Both the position numbers and the translations under genes were made by a program. This document shows positions 1-8,797 of a stretch of 64,000 bases of DNA, in pieces. This stretch comes from Agathobacter rectalis ATCC 33656. GTDB lineage: Bacteria; Bacillota; Clostridia; Lachnospirales; Lachnospiraceae. The DNA is taken from contig NC_012781.1 in NCBI RefSeq assembly GCF_000020605.1, positions 2,295,501 to 2,359,500 on the forward strand, written 5' to 3'. The notes beneath the pieces are model-generated. The model had not been told where the DNA came from, did no database searches, and worked only from the letters and a program-made list of their open reading frames with translations. Position 1 is the stretch's first letter. Every line of letters begins with the position of its first letter.

Positions 1-419
1 AGCTCATAATTATCATTATTCTCACTGAGCGCCGTCTTAAAATCCTTCAAGCCCTTGTCTGAATCATTCTTGGCAAAATATATACAGCCTCTCAGATAGT
101 ATGCGTCAGAATCCTTATTATAGTCGATAATAGCCGTATATGTATCAATTGCTCCATCCACGTCACCGCTTAAATACTGTGCCTTGGCCTTATAATAACA
201 TATGTCAAGCTCCTCTGCGCCTACTGAGCCCACCGACTGGTCCAGTGCCTTCTGAAAAGCATCGACCGCATCATCATAGCTGCCGTTCTCTATACAGTTG
301 ATGCCATACTGTCTGTACGCATCCTTGTCCTTTGCCTTGTCGCCGGAGCCACAGCCGGTAAGCATGCCTGCTGTGAGCACTACGGTAAGCGTGAGTGCCA
401 TAAATTTATTCTTTATCAT
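1..419 (-). CDS. TPR-repeat lipoprotein, C-terminus outside the window
   Basis: Reading the minus strand from an ATG at 419, the frame stays open to the window edge (139 codons). It starts with a short basic stretch, a hydrophobic segment and a lipobox (M-L-T-G-C, Cys at about residue 23), so the protein is likely exported and lipid-anchored. The rest consists of helical units with the spacing of tetratricopeptide repeats, such as the stretch that follows N-G-S-Y-D-D-A. A GGAG ribosome site lies 7 nt upstream of the ATG. TPR lipoproteins usually serve as protein-binding scaffolds at the membrane; no partner can be named here. The C-terminal part is missing, so another domain may follow. Confidence 0.8.
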   Translation of the reverse strand, partial: MIKNKFMALTLTVVLTAGMLTGCGSGDKAKDKDAYRQYGINCIENGSYDDAVDAFQKALDQSVGSVGAEELDICYYKAKAQYLSGDVDGAIDTYTAIIDYNKDSDAYYLRGCIYFAKNDSDKGLKDFKTALSENNDNYE

Positions 420-430
420 AATAGTTCTCC

Positions 431-556
431 ATGTGTATATTCTTCCCCTTATTATATATGTATTTGCCAAACTTGTAAATCCCGCCCTTACATTTCTGCT
501 AGGGGCCCGCAGTTCACGGTGAGGCAGGATTATGAGATTGTAAGCTGCAATAGTAC
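431..556. other. Gene-free spacer
   Basis: An AT-rich stretch upstream of the TPR lipoprotein gene that probably holds its promoter. No convincing gene or RNA is visible. It leads directly into the hairpin repeat cluster. Confidence 0.4.
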
Positions 557-812
557 GGTTTATATGCGTGGTGTGGGATACACAGTCTCGTGAGTGCTAC
601 GCTGCGCTGCCAAGATACTGTAAGAATTATGCCTTGCAGGCTTTCTATGCTCGACGAAACCGTCGAAACTCGCCTTCCATGGCTCGATTTCTCCTTGTCC
701 CGGCATCCCTGCCGGGCCATTTCTGTGTTACATGGGCATAATTCAACAGTATCTAAACAGCTTCGCTATTCGCTCTCACGAGACTGTGTATCCCCCACCA
801 CGCCCATAAACC
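557..812. repeat. Long inverted-repeat (hairpin) element, copy A
   Basis: The two ends are imperfect reverse complements: the left end runs from 557 through the core GATACACAGTCTCGTGAG, and its complement sits at about 775-812. A second, inner pair (left at about 607-627, right at about 727-755, both carrying gatactgt and attatgcc-like blocks) continues the stem, so about 70-80 bases on each side can pair. The interior (about 630-725) resembles the reverse complement of the interior of the element at 1002-1267, which makes the two copies members of one family placed in opposite orientation. Open frames across it are short, overlap on both strands and lack ribosome sites. It may be a non-autonomous mobile repeat or a structured RNA. 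Confidence 0.7.
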
Positions 813-863
813 TCACTTTCCCATAAAAAATATAAGTATAAGTAGTGCAACACATCATCTCAC

Positions 864-981
864 ATCTCTCCACAACATAACAAGACGTAAGCACCGGCCA
901 CCGGTGCGCACACGTCACCCCAATCTCACCACAACACAGCAAGACGTAAGCACCGGCCACCGGTGCGCACACGTCACCCCA
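864..981. repeat. Two tandem 59-bp direct repeats
   Basis: Units 864-922 and 923-981 differ at 3 of 59 positions, all near the start. Each unit contains an inverted repeat: GCACCGG, three bases, CCGGTGC, flanked by GACGT and ACGTC. The unit core (gacgtaagc...gcacac) resembles the outer stem of the hairpin element that begins at 1002, so these look like solo or decayed stem pieces of the same repeat family. Confidence 0.7.
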
Positions 982-1001
982 CACATTTTGCCACAGCGTA
1001 A

Positions 1002-1267
1002 GGGACGTAAGCGCAGGGGACGGCGTGCACACATACTCTTGCGAGAGCGCATAGCGAAGCTGCCTAGTGTCTGTAGGATTATGCTTAGAACCACAGAAAT
1101 GCACCGCCATGGACGGCGGGGCAAGGCGTTATGCGCCACGGACGGCGCATAAAAGCCGGTTTCGTCAGCCTGCGAAACACTCCGGGCATAATCCGTACAG
1201 ACACTTGGCAGCGTAGCGTAGCGAACGCAAGAGTATGTGTGCACGCCGTCCCCTGCGCTTACGTCCC
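1002..1267. repeat. Long inverted-repeat (hairpin) element, copy B
   Basis: Bases 1002-1043 and 1226-1267 are perfect reverse complements over 42 bp. A second imperfect stem follows inside (about 1048-1083 with about 1190-1222). The loop region contains two copies of a CCATGGACGGCG-like block near 1108 and 1136. The interior matches the reverse complement of copy A (shared acagaaatg, ggcaagg and ggtttcgtc blocks). It lies 3' of the glycogen phosphorylase gene, next to its terminator. Its GC content is clearly higher than that of the flanks. Confidence 0.75.
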
Positions 1268-1274
1268 GACCTAC

Positions 1275-1315
1275 CAAAAAAAGAACCCCCGCGGGATGCA
1301 CCCGCAGGAGTTCTT
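1275..1315 (-). terminator. Rho-independent terminator of glgP
   Basis: On the minus strand a stem begins AAGAACTCCTGCGGG, closes through a short loop and is followed by a run of seven T. It lies 36 bases past the glgP stop codon. Confidence 0.85.
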
Positions 1316-1350
1316 AAGCCCAATTTGTATTTAAAGGAGGAAGAAAAATT

Positions 1351-3606
1351 CTAGGCCTCTAAATGCCAGATTTCATCATTGTACTGCTTGATTGTTCTGT
1401 CAGAAGAGAAGAAACCAGCCTTGCTGATGTTGACAAGCATCTTCTTAGCCCAAGCCTTCTTATCCTCATAATCAGCGTAAGCCTTCTCTTTTGTCTTGCA
1501 GTAATCCTCAAAGTCTGGGAATGTCATGAACCAGTCTTTGTTGAGGAGCTCGTTGTAAAGTCTCTCTAAGTTCTCCTTAGAACCAACCTTCATCATCTCA
1601 TCACTTACAAGGAAGTCAACAGCCTTCTTTAAGTCTGCATCCTTGTCATAGTAATCCTTAGAGCAGTAGTCGCCTCTCTCATATCTGTCGATAACAGTCT
1701 GTGAATCCTCACCGAATACATAGATGTTCTCATCGCCGACAAGCTCAGCTATCTCTACGTTTGCTCCGTCACTTGTTCCAAGTGTAATAGCACCGTTAAG
1801 CATGAACTTCATGTTTCCTGTTCCTGATGCCTCCTTAGAAGCAAGAGAAATCTGCTCTGAAATATTTGCAGCCGGGAATAATTTCTCAGCTAATGTTACG
1901 TTGTAGTTCTCAACCATGAATACCTTAAGGTATGGACTTACCTCAGGATCATTGTTGATAATCTGCTGTAAGCAGAGGATTGCATGGATGATATCCTTTG
2001 CAATGATATATGCAGGAGCTGCCTTTGCACCGAAGAAGCATGTGATTGGTGTAGATGGCTTCTTGCCTGCCTTGATCTCAAAGTACTTACGGATGATGTA
2101 AAGCACGTTGAGCTGCTGTCTCTTGTACTCGTGAAGTCTCTTAACCTGGATATCAAAGATTGAATTGTCAGGTACGTCGAGATTCTGAGTCTTCTTTAAG
2201 TAAGAAGCAAGCTCTGTCTTCTTTGCGTTCTTGATGTCAACAAGCTTTGTGAGAACAGCGTCATCATTGATGAAATTGCCAAGCTTCTCCAACTCGTTCG
2301 CATCCTTCTTCCAGCCGTCACCGATAAGCTCTGTGATGTATGCTGAAAGCTCCGGGTTACAAGACATTAACCAACGACGGAATGTGATACCGTTTGTCTT
2401 GTTGTTGAACTTCTCAGGATATAACTTGTAGAAGTTATTGAGCTCTGTATTCTTTAAAATCTCTGTGTGGAGGTATGCAACACCGTTTACAGAATATCCG
2501 AAATGAATATCCATGTGTGCCATGTGTACAAGACCATCCTTGATGATGTATGTGCTCTCGTCAGCTACCTTTGCGCGAACCTTGTTGTCAAGCTCACGGA
2601 TGATTGGCATAAGCTGTGGAACAGCCTTCTCCAAGAAGCTGATTGGCCATTTCTCAAGAGCCTCTGCAAGGATTGTGTGGTTAGTGTATGCACAAACCTT
2701 TGATACAATCTCAATAGCCTCATCCATCAGGATGCCCTTCTCCTGAAGGAGACGGATAAGCTCTGGAATAACCATTGATGGATGTGTATCGTTAATCTGA
2801 ACTGCTGCATAATCAGCAAGGTCATGTAAATTAGAGCCCTTTGCCTCTGCCTCTGCAAGGATAAGTCTTGCTGCGTTTGATACCATGAAATACTGCTGGT
2901 ATACACGAAGAAGACGTCCCTTATCATCTGAATCATCAGGATATAAGAATAATGTAAGGTTCTTCTTGATATCATCCTTGTCGAAATCAATTGTGTCGCC
3001 TACGATTGACTCATCAACTGACTCGATGTCGAATAAGTGAAGCTTTGTTGTACGGTTGTTGTATCCAACTACGTCGATATCGTAAAGTCTTGACTGTACT
3101 GTGAATCCGCCAAAGCTTACAGGATATGTGATATCTGTCTTTGTAAGCCAGCTCTCCTTTGTAATCCATGGGTTTGGAGTCTCCTTCTGGAGATTGTTCT
3201 CAAATACCTGCTTGAATAATCCATAATGGTAGTTGAGGCCTACACCGTCTCCGTTGAGCCCGAGTGTTGCGATTGAATCTATGAAGCATGCTGCAAGACG
3301 TCCAAGTCCACCATTTCCAAGTGAAGGCTCAAGCTCGATTTCCTCGATTTCAGCAAGTGACTTTCCGTTCTTCTCAAGAGTCTCTTTAACTTCATCGTAG
3401 ATACCTAAGTTGATAAGGTTGTTTGATAAAAGCTTTCCGATAAGGAACTCTGCTGAGATGTAGTAGAGCTTTTTCTTTCCTTTGTTTGAAACCTTTTTCT
3501 CTGCCTTGTCTTTTACAAGCTCAAGTAATGCGTAGTATACTTCCTCGTCTGTACTAACGCTGATTCCCTTCTGAAGCTTTGTTTCGATTTCCTGCATGAT
3601 TGCCAT
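1351..3606 (-). CDS. glgP: Glycogen/starch alpha-glucan phosphorylase
   Basis: Cleaves terminal alpha-1,4-linked glucose from glycogen or maltodextrin with inorganic phosphate, releasing glucose-1-phosphate in the cytoplasm. It has 751 residues, somewhat shorter than the usual 800-840 of the family. The pyridoxal-phosphate lysine motif ([14 protein letters not shown], Lys at about 600) is intact, as are the [12 protein letters not shown] motif near the N-terminus and the NDTHP motif. The start at 3606 is supported by GGGAGG placed 7 nt upstream. The gene is transcribed alone, from a promoter at 3627-3655 to a terminator at 1275-1315. The divergent AraC-type regulator is a candidate controller. 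Substrate preference (glycogen versus maltodextrin) cannot be read from the sequence. Confidence 0.97.
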   Translation of the reverse strand: MAIMQEIETKLQKGISVSTDEEVYYALLELVKDKAEKKVSNKGKKKLYYISAEFLIGKLLSNNLINLGIYDEVKETLEKNGKSLAEIEEIELEPSLGNGGLGRLAACFIDSIATLGLNGDGVGLNYHYGLFKQVFENNLQKETPNPWITKESWLTKTDITYPVSFGGFTVQSRLYDIDVVGYNNRTTKLHLFDIESVDESIVGDTIDFDKDDIKKNLTLFLYPDDSDDKGRLLRVYQQYFMVSNAARLILAEAEAKGSNLHDLADYAAVQINDTHPSMVIPELIRLLQEKGILMDEAIEIVSKVCAYTNHTILAEALEKWPISFLEKAVPQLMPIIRELDNKVRAKVADESTYIIKDGLVHMAHMDIHFGYSVNGVAYLHTEILKNTELNNFYKLYPEKFNNKTNGITFRRWLMSCNPELSAYITELIGDGWKKDANELEKLGNFINDDAVLTKLVDIKNAKKTELASYLKKTQNLDVPDNSIFDIQVKRLHEYKRQQLNVLYIIRKYFEIKAGKKPSTPITCFFGAKAAPAYIIAKDIIHAILCLQQIINNDPEVSPYLKVFMVENYNVTLAEKLFPAANISEQISLASKEASGTGNMKFMLNGAITLGTSDGANVEIAELVGDENIYVFGEDSQTVIDRYERGDYCSKDYYDKDADLKKAVDFLVSDEMMKVGSKENLERLYNELLNKDWFMTFPDFEDYCKTKEKAYADYEDKKAWAKKMLVNISKAGFFSSDRTIKQYNDEIWHLEA

Positions 3607-3626
3607 TTTGATTTCCTCCCAAATCT

Positions 3627-3655
3627 GTTATCATGTGTACACGCCAATGTGTCAA
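3627..3655 (-). promoter_or_regulatory. Promoter of glgP
   Basis: On the minus strand: -35 TTGACA (3650-3655), a 17-nt spacer and -10 GATAAC (3627-3632). It leaves a short leader that contains the GGGAGG ribosome site. Confidence 0.6.
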
Positions 3656-3825
3656 ATTAACTAATTTTCATTTAGCGTGCTTAACTTCTTTGTGTCATTT
3701 GATGAATCAAGTATAATCCATTACACTGCACAATTCTTGCAGTATACAGTCGAAAACTTGCACAATCCTATCATTTTTCGGTATTTTTAGTGGCTTTTTA
3801 AGAAATAATATGCTAAAATATCATC

Positions 3826-4701
3826 ATGAATATATTAGAATATGAAAATTATCACGAAGACAAAACACATGTGGAGCTTACGTTCCCATACAATACCTAC
3901 CTGTGCTCTATTCCTCTTGATTTTTCCGGAGTTCCGCTGCACTGGCATGATGACATGGAGCTTATCTATATAAAGAAGGGCTGCGGTCATATATCTGTGG
4001 ATTTTAAGGAGTACCATGTCACAGCGCCAAGCCTTGTGCTGATTCTGCCGGGACAGCTTCACTCTATAGACCAGTATATGGATGAATCGATGGAGTACGA
4101 AAATATCATATTTTCCCTGTCGATGCTGCTTCCCGGAAAGTACGATTACACCAAGGAGGATTTTCTTACCCCTCTCTTAGCCGGCAGATTCACAGTTCCG
4201 ACGGTTTTTACACCGGTGTATCCATACTACGAGGATGTCGTGGCTCCAATAGATGCATGCGATGAGATTTGCAAGACGATGCCGCAGGGCTATCAGCTTT
4301 ATATAAAGAGCAAGCTCTACGAATTCTTTTTTGTGCTTGATAACCGCTGCCGTAATCTGACAAAGCCACTAAAAAGCAAAAAGACTCTTGATAAGATGAA
4401 GGTTGTGCTCAAATATGTGGAAAATAATTATGCCGACAAAATCTCTATCGCTGATATCGCTGATGTAGCCGGGTTTTCCGAGTCTCATTTTATGAGGTAT
4501 TTTAAAGAAACCATGGGCACATCGTTTGTTGACTATTTAAAGGACTACCGCCTGACCATGGCTGCGAGACTTTTGCAAAGCTCAGACAGCTCGGTGCTTT
4601 CTATTTCCGGTGAAGTGGGGTTTGAAAGCCTGTCATATTTTAACAGAGCCTTCAAAAAGCACTATGGCATGACACCTCTGCAGTATCGCAAGGGCAGTTG
4701 A
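3826..4701 (+). CDS. AraC-family transcriptional regulator with N-terminal cupin
   Basis: A 291-residue regulator. The N-terminal part (about residues 30-110) has a cupin-type sugar-sensing fold signature (VPLHWHDDMELIYI). The C-terminal 100 residues carry two helix-turn-helix units of the AraC/XylS type, ending with the family signature (VGFESLSYFNRAFKKHYGMTP). It is transcribed away from glgP and may control it or a sugar locus elsewhere. No clear ribosome site precedes the ATG, and a TAAAAT box ends only about 8 nt upstream, so the message may be leaderless or the true start may lie elsewhere. The ligand is unknown. Confidence 0.9.
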   Translation: MNILEYENYHEDKTHVELTFPYNTYLCSIPLDFSGVPLHWHDDMELIYIKKGCGHISVDFKEYHVTAPSLVLILPGQLHSIDQYMDESMEYENIIFSLSMLLPGKYDYTKEDFLTPLLAGRFTVPTVFTPVYPYYEDVVAPIDACDEICKTMPQGYQLYIKSKLYEFFFVLDNRCRNLTKPLKSKKTLDKMKVVLKYVENNYADKISIADIADVAGFSESHFMRYFKETMGTSFVDYLKDYRLTMAARLLQSSDSSVLSISGEVGFESLSYFNRAFKKHYGMTPLQYRKGS

Positions 4702-4757
4702 CACCACTCTAGACAGTTACAATACAATATTTCATAAATAAACGATGGAAAATAATC

Positions 4758-5273
4758 ATGAAAAAAAATACATACATAAAAATGACTGCCCCATTCCGTG
4801 AAAATAACAGGGCAGCCCGAAAGCTTGAATTAATCAATAAAATATGCACTTATTTAGTTTTTATCACATACCCTGTATACGTGCTGTATCTGTGCTTTAC
4901 AGCCGGTCATATGCTTGCACTCTCAATCATTGCTCCGTTTGTCGGCTTTATTGCAGTATCGGTTTTCAGATATATCATAAACAGACCACGTCCATACGAA
5001 AAATTTGATATGCCGCCTGTCATTCCAAAGGATACCCTCGGAAGGTCTTTTCCTAGCAGGCATGTTTTTTCTGCATTTATAATTGCATTTACTGTTTTAA
5101 TATGCTCACCTTCTGCTTCGCCTTTATGGTTCACCGGCATTTTGCTTGCAGTCATTGCAGCTATCATTGCCTGTGTCCGTGTGATATCAGGTGTGCATTT
5201 TATCAGCGATGTTATCGGTGCTTTTGTTTTTGCAGTCATTGAAGCATATATAGTAACTGTTTTCTTTTTATAA
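4758..5273 (+). CDS. PAP2-family membrane phosphatase
   Basis: A 171-residue polytopic membrane protein with the three phosphatase motifs of the PAP2 superfamily: R-x6-R-P (around FRYIINRPRP), PSRH (GRSFPSRHVFSA) and S-R/V-x5-H-x3-D (RVISGVHFISD). Hydrophobic segments surround each motif. Members dephosphorylate lipid phosphates such as undecaprenyl diphosphate or phosphatidic acid at the outer face of the membrane; which one is used here cannot be told. It lies 56 bp after the AraC gene and converges on the lipoprotein gene. Confidence 0.88.
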   Translation: MKKNTYIKMTAPFRENNRAARKLELINKICTYLVFITYPVYVLYLCFTAGHMLALSIIAPFVGFIAVSVFRYIINRPRPYEKFDMPPVIPKDTLGRSFPSRHVFSAFIIAFTVLICSPSASPLWFTGILLAVIAAIIACVRVISGVHFISDVIGAFVFAVIEAYIVTVFFL

Positions 5274-5280
5274 ATAGCTG

Positions 5281-5652
5281 TTAGTTGTTTCCACCATCAA
5301 CACTCTTTTTTACAGCGTTTCCGGCATCATCTACGGCATCCTTTGCGCCGTCTATTACATCCTTGCCGGCATCGCCTGCTCCGTCTATTACATCCTTGCC
5401 GGCATCACCTGCGCCGTCTATCACATCTTTTCCGGCATCGCCTGCTCCGTCTATCACATCCTTGCCGGCATTTCCGGCGCCATCTATGATATCCTTGCCG
5501 GCATTCCCGGCATCGTCGGTGGCAGAGCCACCTCTTTGTGTATTTTCAACCATTGAGGTGTCAGCCACATTACTATTGTTTCCACAGGCTGCAAAAGCAC
5601 TTGCAGCAGCGAGTATCAGGCAAAGTGCCAATAAATATTTAATTTTCTTCAT
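5281..5652 (-). CDS. Small lipoprotein with Gly-Lys-Asp-Val-Ile-Asp repeats
   Basis: 123 residues. A basic start and hydrophobic segment end at a lipobox (A-F-A-A-C, Cys about residue 23), predicting a lipid-anchored exported protein. From about residue 50 to 110 an 11-residue unit (AGKDVIDGAGD) is repeated about six times with few changes, giving an amphipathic, acid-rich helix-like rod as in late-embryogenesis-type or YtxH-like proteins. The DNA repeats too (33-bp period, about 5340-5510), so copy number may vary between strains. AAAGGAG lies upstream of the ATG. Function unknown. Confidence 0.8.
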   Translation of the reverse strand: MKKIKYLLALCLILAAASAFAACGNNSNVADTSMVENTQRGGSATDDAGNAGKDIIDGAGNAGKDVIDGAGDAGKDVIDGAGDAGKDVIDGAGDAGKDVIDGAKDAVDDAGNAVKKSVDGGNN

Positions 5653-5741
5653 TGTATCAGTCTCCTTTTCGTTTTGGAGATAGTATGGGCAATTTTTCGT
5701 AATTTATACATCATTCGTAACTATTCTGAACCACTGAGAAC

Positions 5742-5802
5742 AAAAAAGCTGATGCGTCATGCATGCATGTAAGTGACAGTTTTTCTTGTTCTCAGCTTTT
5801 TA
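5742..5802 (-). terminator. Terminator of spoVAE
   Basis: On the minus strand AAAAAGCTGA (overlapping the spoVAE stop codon) pairs with TCAGCTTTTTT, with a further inner stem around the gtcac/gtgac-like bases. A T run follows the second arm. Confidence 0.6.
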
Positions 5803-6148
5803 ACTTAGGTTTCGTGATGAGTGCCGCGATATATGAAAAGATTAGTGCTGCCGACACTCCGACGGCACAAGCCTTAAAACCGCCCTTAAACAAGCCAATA
5901 AAGCCCTCGCTGTCCACTGCCTCCTTCACACCCTTCCACAGTACATTGCCAAAGCCCAAAAGCGGTACGTTTGCACCGGCGCCTGCCCACTTTGAAAATG
6001 GCCCGTATATGCCGACAGCGCCAAGCAGCGCTCCTGTGCACACGAGCATTACCATAATTCTGCCCGGCATGAGCTTTGTTTTTTCCATTAAAATCTGTAC
6101 GATGGCGCAGATTATACCACCCACGACAAATGCTTTTACATAATCCAT
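5792..6148 (-). CDS. spoVAE: Stage V sporulation protein AE (SpoVAE type)
   Basis: A 118-residue membrane protein with three or four hydrophobic segments and the G-rich motifs of SpoVAE (VPLLGFGN, GGFKACAVG). In spore formers the SpoVA proteins form a channel in the inner spore membrane for dipicolinic acid. The start is placed at the ATG at 6148, where the membrane segment begins and AAGG lies upstream; a longer frame to 6211 lacks a ribosome site. It follows spoVAD, as in known spoVA operons. Confidence 0.85.
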   Translation of the reverse strand: MDYVKAFVVGGIICAIVQILMEKTKLMPGRIMVMLVCTGALLGAVGIYGPFSKWAGAGANVPLLGFGNVLWKGVKEAVDSEGFIGLFKGGFKACAVGVSAALIFSYIAALITKPKLKS

Positions 6149-6252
6149 TATATCCTTACACCTTTCTTCTATTTTTGAACGTGCAGCCCATCCCAAAAAC
6201 GGCTCGTTCACCCTATCTCGTTCACCCTATTATATATGTGAAGCCATCAGCT

Positions 6253-7314
6253 TCAAATTACAGCTTCAAGCACTACACCGTGTGCAATTCCCGGTACTGA
6301 CTCGCCCTCGTTGAAGCTGACAGGCGAAAGAAGTGCTCCTGTAGGCACAAAAAGTATACGCTTCAATTCACCACTTCTTAGCTTTGGCAGGTAATATGCT
6401 GACAAAACGGTTGCCGAGCATGCACAGCCCGAACCACCTGAGCCTGTGTTCTGGTTCGTTGCATCAAACATCTTCATGCCACAGTCCTCGTGATTTTTGC
6501 TTATGTCCACGCCTTTTTGCCTGCACAGGTCAATCAGTATCTTCTGCCCGACGCTTCCAAGATCTCCTGTCACTATCCTGTCGTAATAGGAAGCCTTTCT
6601 GCCAAAATCACTCAGATGATTTACTATCAGCTCACAGGCCGCAGGGGCCATTGCAGCGCCCATGTTCATGGCGTCCTTTATGCCATAATCCACCACAACT
6701 CCTGTTGTGATTCCCTCAATCTGTACCTTCCTTGATATACTATCTGCATTGTCACACACGGCCTGTATCTCATTACCACCTGCTCCACTGCCCACAATAA
6801 ATGCTGCACTTCCTGTCACTGTCCACGTCGCTGACACCGGTCTTTGATTGGCGTACTGGTTAGGGAAGCGAAACTGCTTTTCGGCACTGCCAAAGTGACT
6901 CGATGTCACTGCCACCGCATGCCTTGCATACCCTGCTGCCACAAATGCCGCGGCAAGTGAGAGCGACTCCCCGCATGTGGAACATGCTCCATACACTCCA
7001 AACCACGGAATGCGGAAGTTTTCCACACCAAAGGTTGTGGCCATAGACTGTCCGAGCAGATCTCCTGCAAATACATAGTCCATGTCGGATGCATCCAGAT
7101 GTGCTTTTCCAAGGGCCATTGTGAGTGCATCGCGCTGCATGGAGCTTTCCGCCTTTTCCCACGTATTCTGCCCAAACCTGTCATCTTTGCCTACAATATC
7201 AAACAGACCACCAAGCGGTCCGTCCGCCTCCTTTGTGCCTACAACCGAACTGCTTTCCAATATAAAAGGAGCCTCCGTAAAACGGAGACTCCACTTTCCC
7301 AATTTTTGCTGCAT
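6253..7314 (-). CDS. spoVAD: Stage V sporulation protein AD
   Basis: 353 residues with the thiolase-like fold and signatures of SpoVAD (GVYGACSTCGESL, TGDLGSVG, NTGSGGSGCACSATV). SpoVAD binds dipicolinic acid and helps load it into the forespore. The ATG at 7314 is preceded by AAGGAGA; an upstream in-frame start at 7344 lacks a site. It forms a pair with spoVAE 104 bp downstream. The usual upstream partner spoVAC is absent: the next gene is apt. This is therefore a reduced spoVA locus, or the remaining parts lie elsewhere. Confidence 0.93.
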   Translation of the reverse strand: MQQKLGKWSLRFTEAPFILESSSVVGTKEADGPLGGLFDIVGKDDRFGQNTWEKAESSMQRDALTMALGKAHLDASDMDYVFAGDLLGQSMATTFGVENFRIPWFGVYGACSTCGESLSLAAAFVAAGYARHAVAVTSSHFGSAEKQFRFPNQYANQRPVSATWTVTGSAAFIVGSGAGGNEIQAVCDNADSISRKVQIEGITTGVVVDYGIKDAMNMGAAMAPAACELIVNHLSDFGRKASYYDRIVTGDLGSVGQKILIDLCRQKGVDISKNHEDCGMKMFDATNQNTGSGGSGCACSATVLSAYYLPKLRSGELKRILFVPTGALLSPVSFNEGESVPGIAHGVVLEAVI

Positions 7315-7410
7315 ACCGACTCTCCTTACTCTTAATCTCATCAAATCATAGATTTAATTAATGTCAGTATGCACAAACATATAAAATATATTCATTCAGA
7401 TATAACAGCT

Positions 7411-7935
7411 CTATTTGCCATCATATGACACAACTGCGTCCACATCATACTTGCTAAGAAGCTTTCTGCCATTAAGACCTGCAAGCTCAATAAGGAAAAG
7501 CATCTTCACAACCTCTCCTCCAAGCTCCTCAACAAGCTCTGCTGCTGCCTGCATTGTGCCTCCTGTAGCGATAAGATCATCCACAAGAACCACCTTCTGA
7601 CCGGGCTTTACTGAGTCCTTGTGCATCTCAATTGTTGCTGTGCCATACTCAAGGTCATATGTCTTTGATACAGTTTCACATGGCAGCTTGCCTGCTTTTC
7701 TCACCATGACAAACGGTTTATGAAGCGCATATGCTATCGGCATGCCAAAAACAAAGCCCCTTGATTCTGCTCCTGCTATCACATCAAAATCAAGTCCGTC
7801 AAGCCTCTTTATCATCTCATCAATTGCAAGCTTTAATCCATCTGCATCCTGGATAACACTTGTCACATCGCGGAACATGATGCCCTTCTCCGGGAAATCC
7901 GGGATAGTTCTGATATAGTCCTTTACTGTTTTCAT
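7411..7935 (-). CDS. apt: Adenine phosphoribosyltransferase
   Basis: Converts adenine and PRPP to AMP and pyrophosphate in purine salvage. 174 residues, the normal length. The PRPP-binding motif VVLVDDLIATGGTM is intact, and the N-terminal PDFPEKGIMFRD segment is typical of Apt. GGAAGG lies upstream of the ATG. It stands between spoVAD and trmO with gaps of about 100-140 bp and seems to be its own unit. Confidence 0.97.
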   Translation of the reverse strand: MKTVKDYIRTIPDFPEKGIMFRDVTSVIQDADGLKLAIDEMIKRLDGLDFDVIAGAESRGFVFGMPIAYALHKPFVMVRKAGKLPCETVSKTYDLEYGTATIEMHKDSVKPGQKVVLVDDLIATGGTMQAAAELVEELGGEVVKMLFLIELAGLNGRKLLSKYDVDAVVSYDGK

Positions 7936-8073
7936 TGTATGTACCTTCCTTATGTGTATTTAATATGTATTTACATATATATTCATAATGCATTTGTCCT
8001 TTTGTATGCATTACCATTTTACTCTCTTCGGACAGCATATGCAAATCATATTCACTAAAAACACTTTCTAAAA

Positions 8074-8793
8074 TCACTTAACCTTATGATACCCGTCTAT
8101 GCACTCCACGACATCCACTATCTCTATCGTGCCGGCATGTGAATCAGCCACAAAGCGTATATCAAATTTGCCGTATCTCATGCCATAGATATAATCCTTG
8201 GCCTTGTTGTATGCAGCTCTTGGATCCTGTGCCAGAATATGCTCCACAGTAATGCGGGTACCTTCATCCATACAGCTTTTGAGTGCCTCATCCCTCCATA
8301 TAACATGCACCGTATCCCATCTGTGCTCTGCGGCAAAGCCCTCTGATGCCTCAGGATGTGAGTCTGAATATGCCAGATACGGCTTTATATCATAGATTGG
8401 TGTGCCGTCAAGCATATCTACACCTGACACATGAATTATGGGTCCCTTGCTGCTTTTGTACTCAACCTTATCAAGCCTTACAGAGGATAGTCCCATGCCG
8501 TTTGGGCGAAACGGCGAACGTGTGGCAAAAACACCTCTCTTTTCCCGGCCTCCAAGCCTGGGTGGTGTGACGAGCGGTGTGAATTTCTCCACCCTGTTTT
8601 CAGAAAAGCCCCATATAATCCACAAATGTGTGAACTCCTCTATTCCTCGAAGCGCATCGGGGTTTTGGTATTTTGGTTCAAATACTATCTGCCCTGCTGC
8701 CTCAGGCACAAGGCCGCTCTGCCTTGGAATGCCAAATTTCTCTCCAAATCCGGTGTGCATAATCGCAACCGGCTCTATAGTCTTCTCATACAT
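8074..8793 (-). CDS. trmO: tRNA (m6t6A37) methyltransferase TrmO
   Basis: 239 residues of the TrmO (TsaA/YaeB) family, which adds an N6-methyl group to threonylcarbamoyl-adenosine at position 37 of tRNA-Thr using S-adenosylmethionine. The conserved core is clear: the FATRSPFRPNGMGLSSVRL block, VDMLDGTPIYDIKPYL and the C-terminal GTIEIVDVVE region. The start lies 4 bp after the stop of the dehydrogenase gene with no strong ribosome site, so translation is probably coupled. Confidence 0.92.
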   Translation of the reverse strand: MYEKTIEPVAIMHTGFGEKFGIPRQSGLVPEAAGQIVFEPKYQNPDALRGIEEFTHLWIIWGFSENRVEKFTPLVTPPRLGGREKRGVFATRSPFRPNGMGLSSVRLDKVEYKSSKGPIIHVSGVDMLDGTPIYDIKPYLAYSDSHPEASEGFAAEHRWDTVHVIWRDEALKSCMDEGTRITVEHILAQDPRAAYNKAKDYIYGMRYGKFDIRFVADSHAGTIEIVDVVECIDGYHKVK

Positions 8794-8797
8794 ATTT

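Noticed and set aside
590-1334. Several open frames of 60-130 codons on both strands
   Set aside because: They overlap the inverted repeats, occur on both strands at once, lack ribosome sites and show no domain; they are by-products of the GC-rich repeats.
7265-7295. Hairpin ggagcctccgt...acggagactcc
   Set aside because: It lies inside the spoVAD coding region and has no T run, so it is not a terminator.
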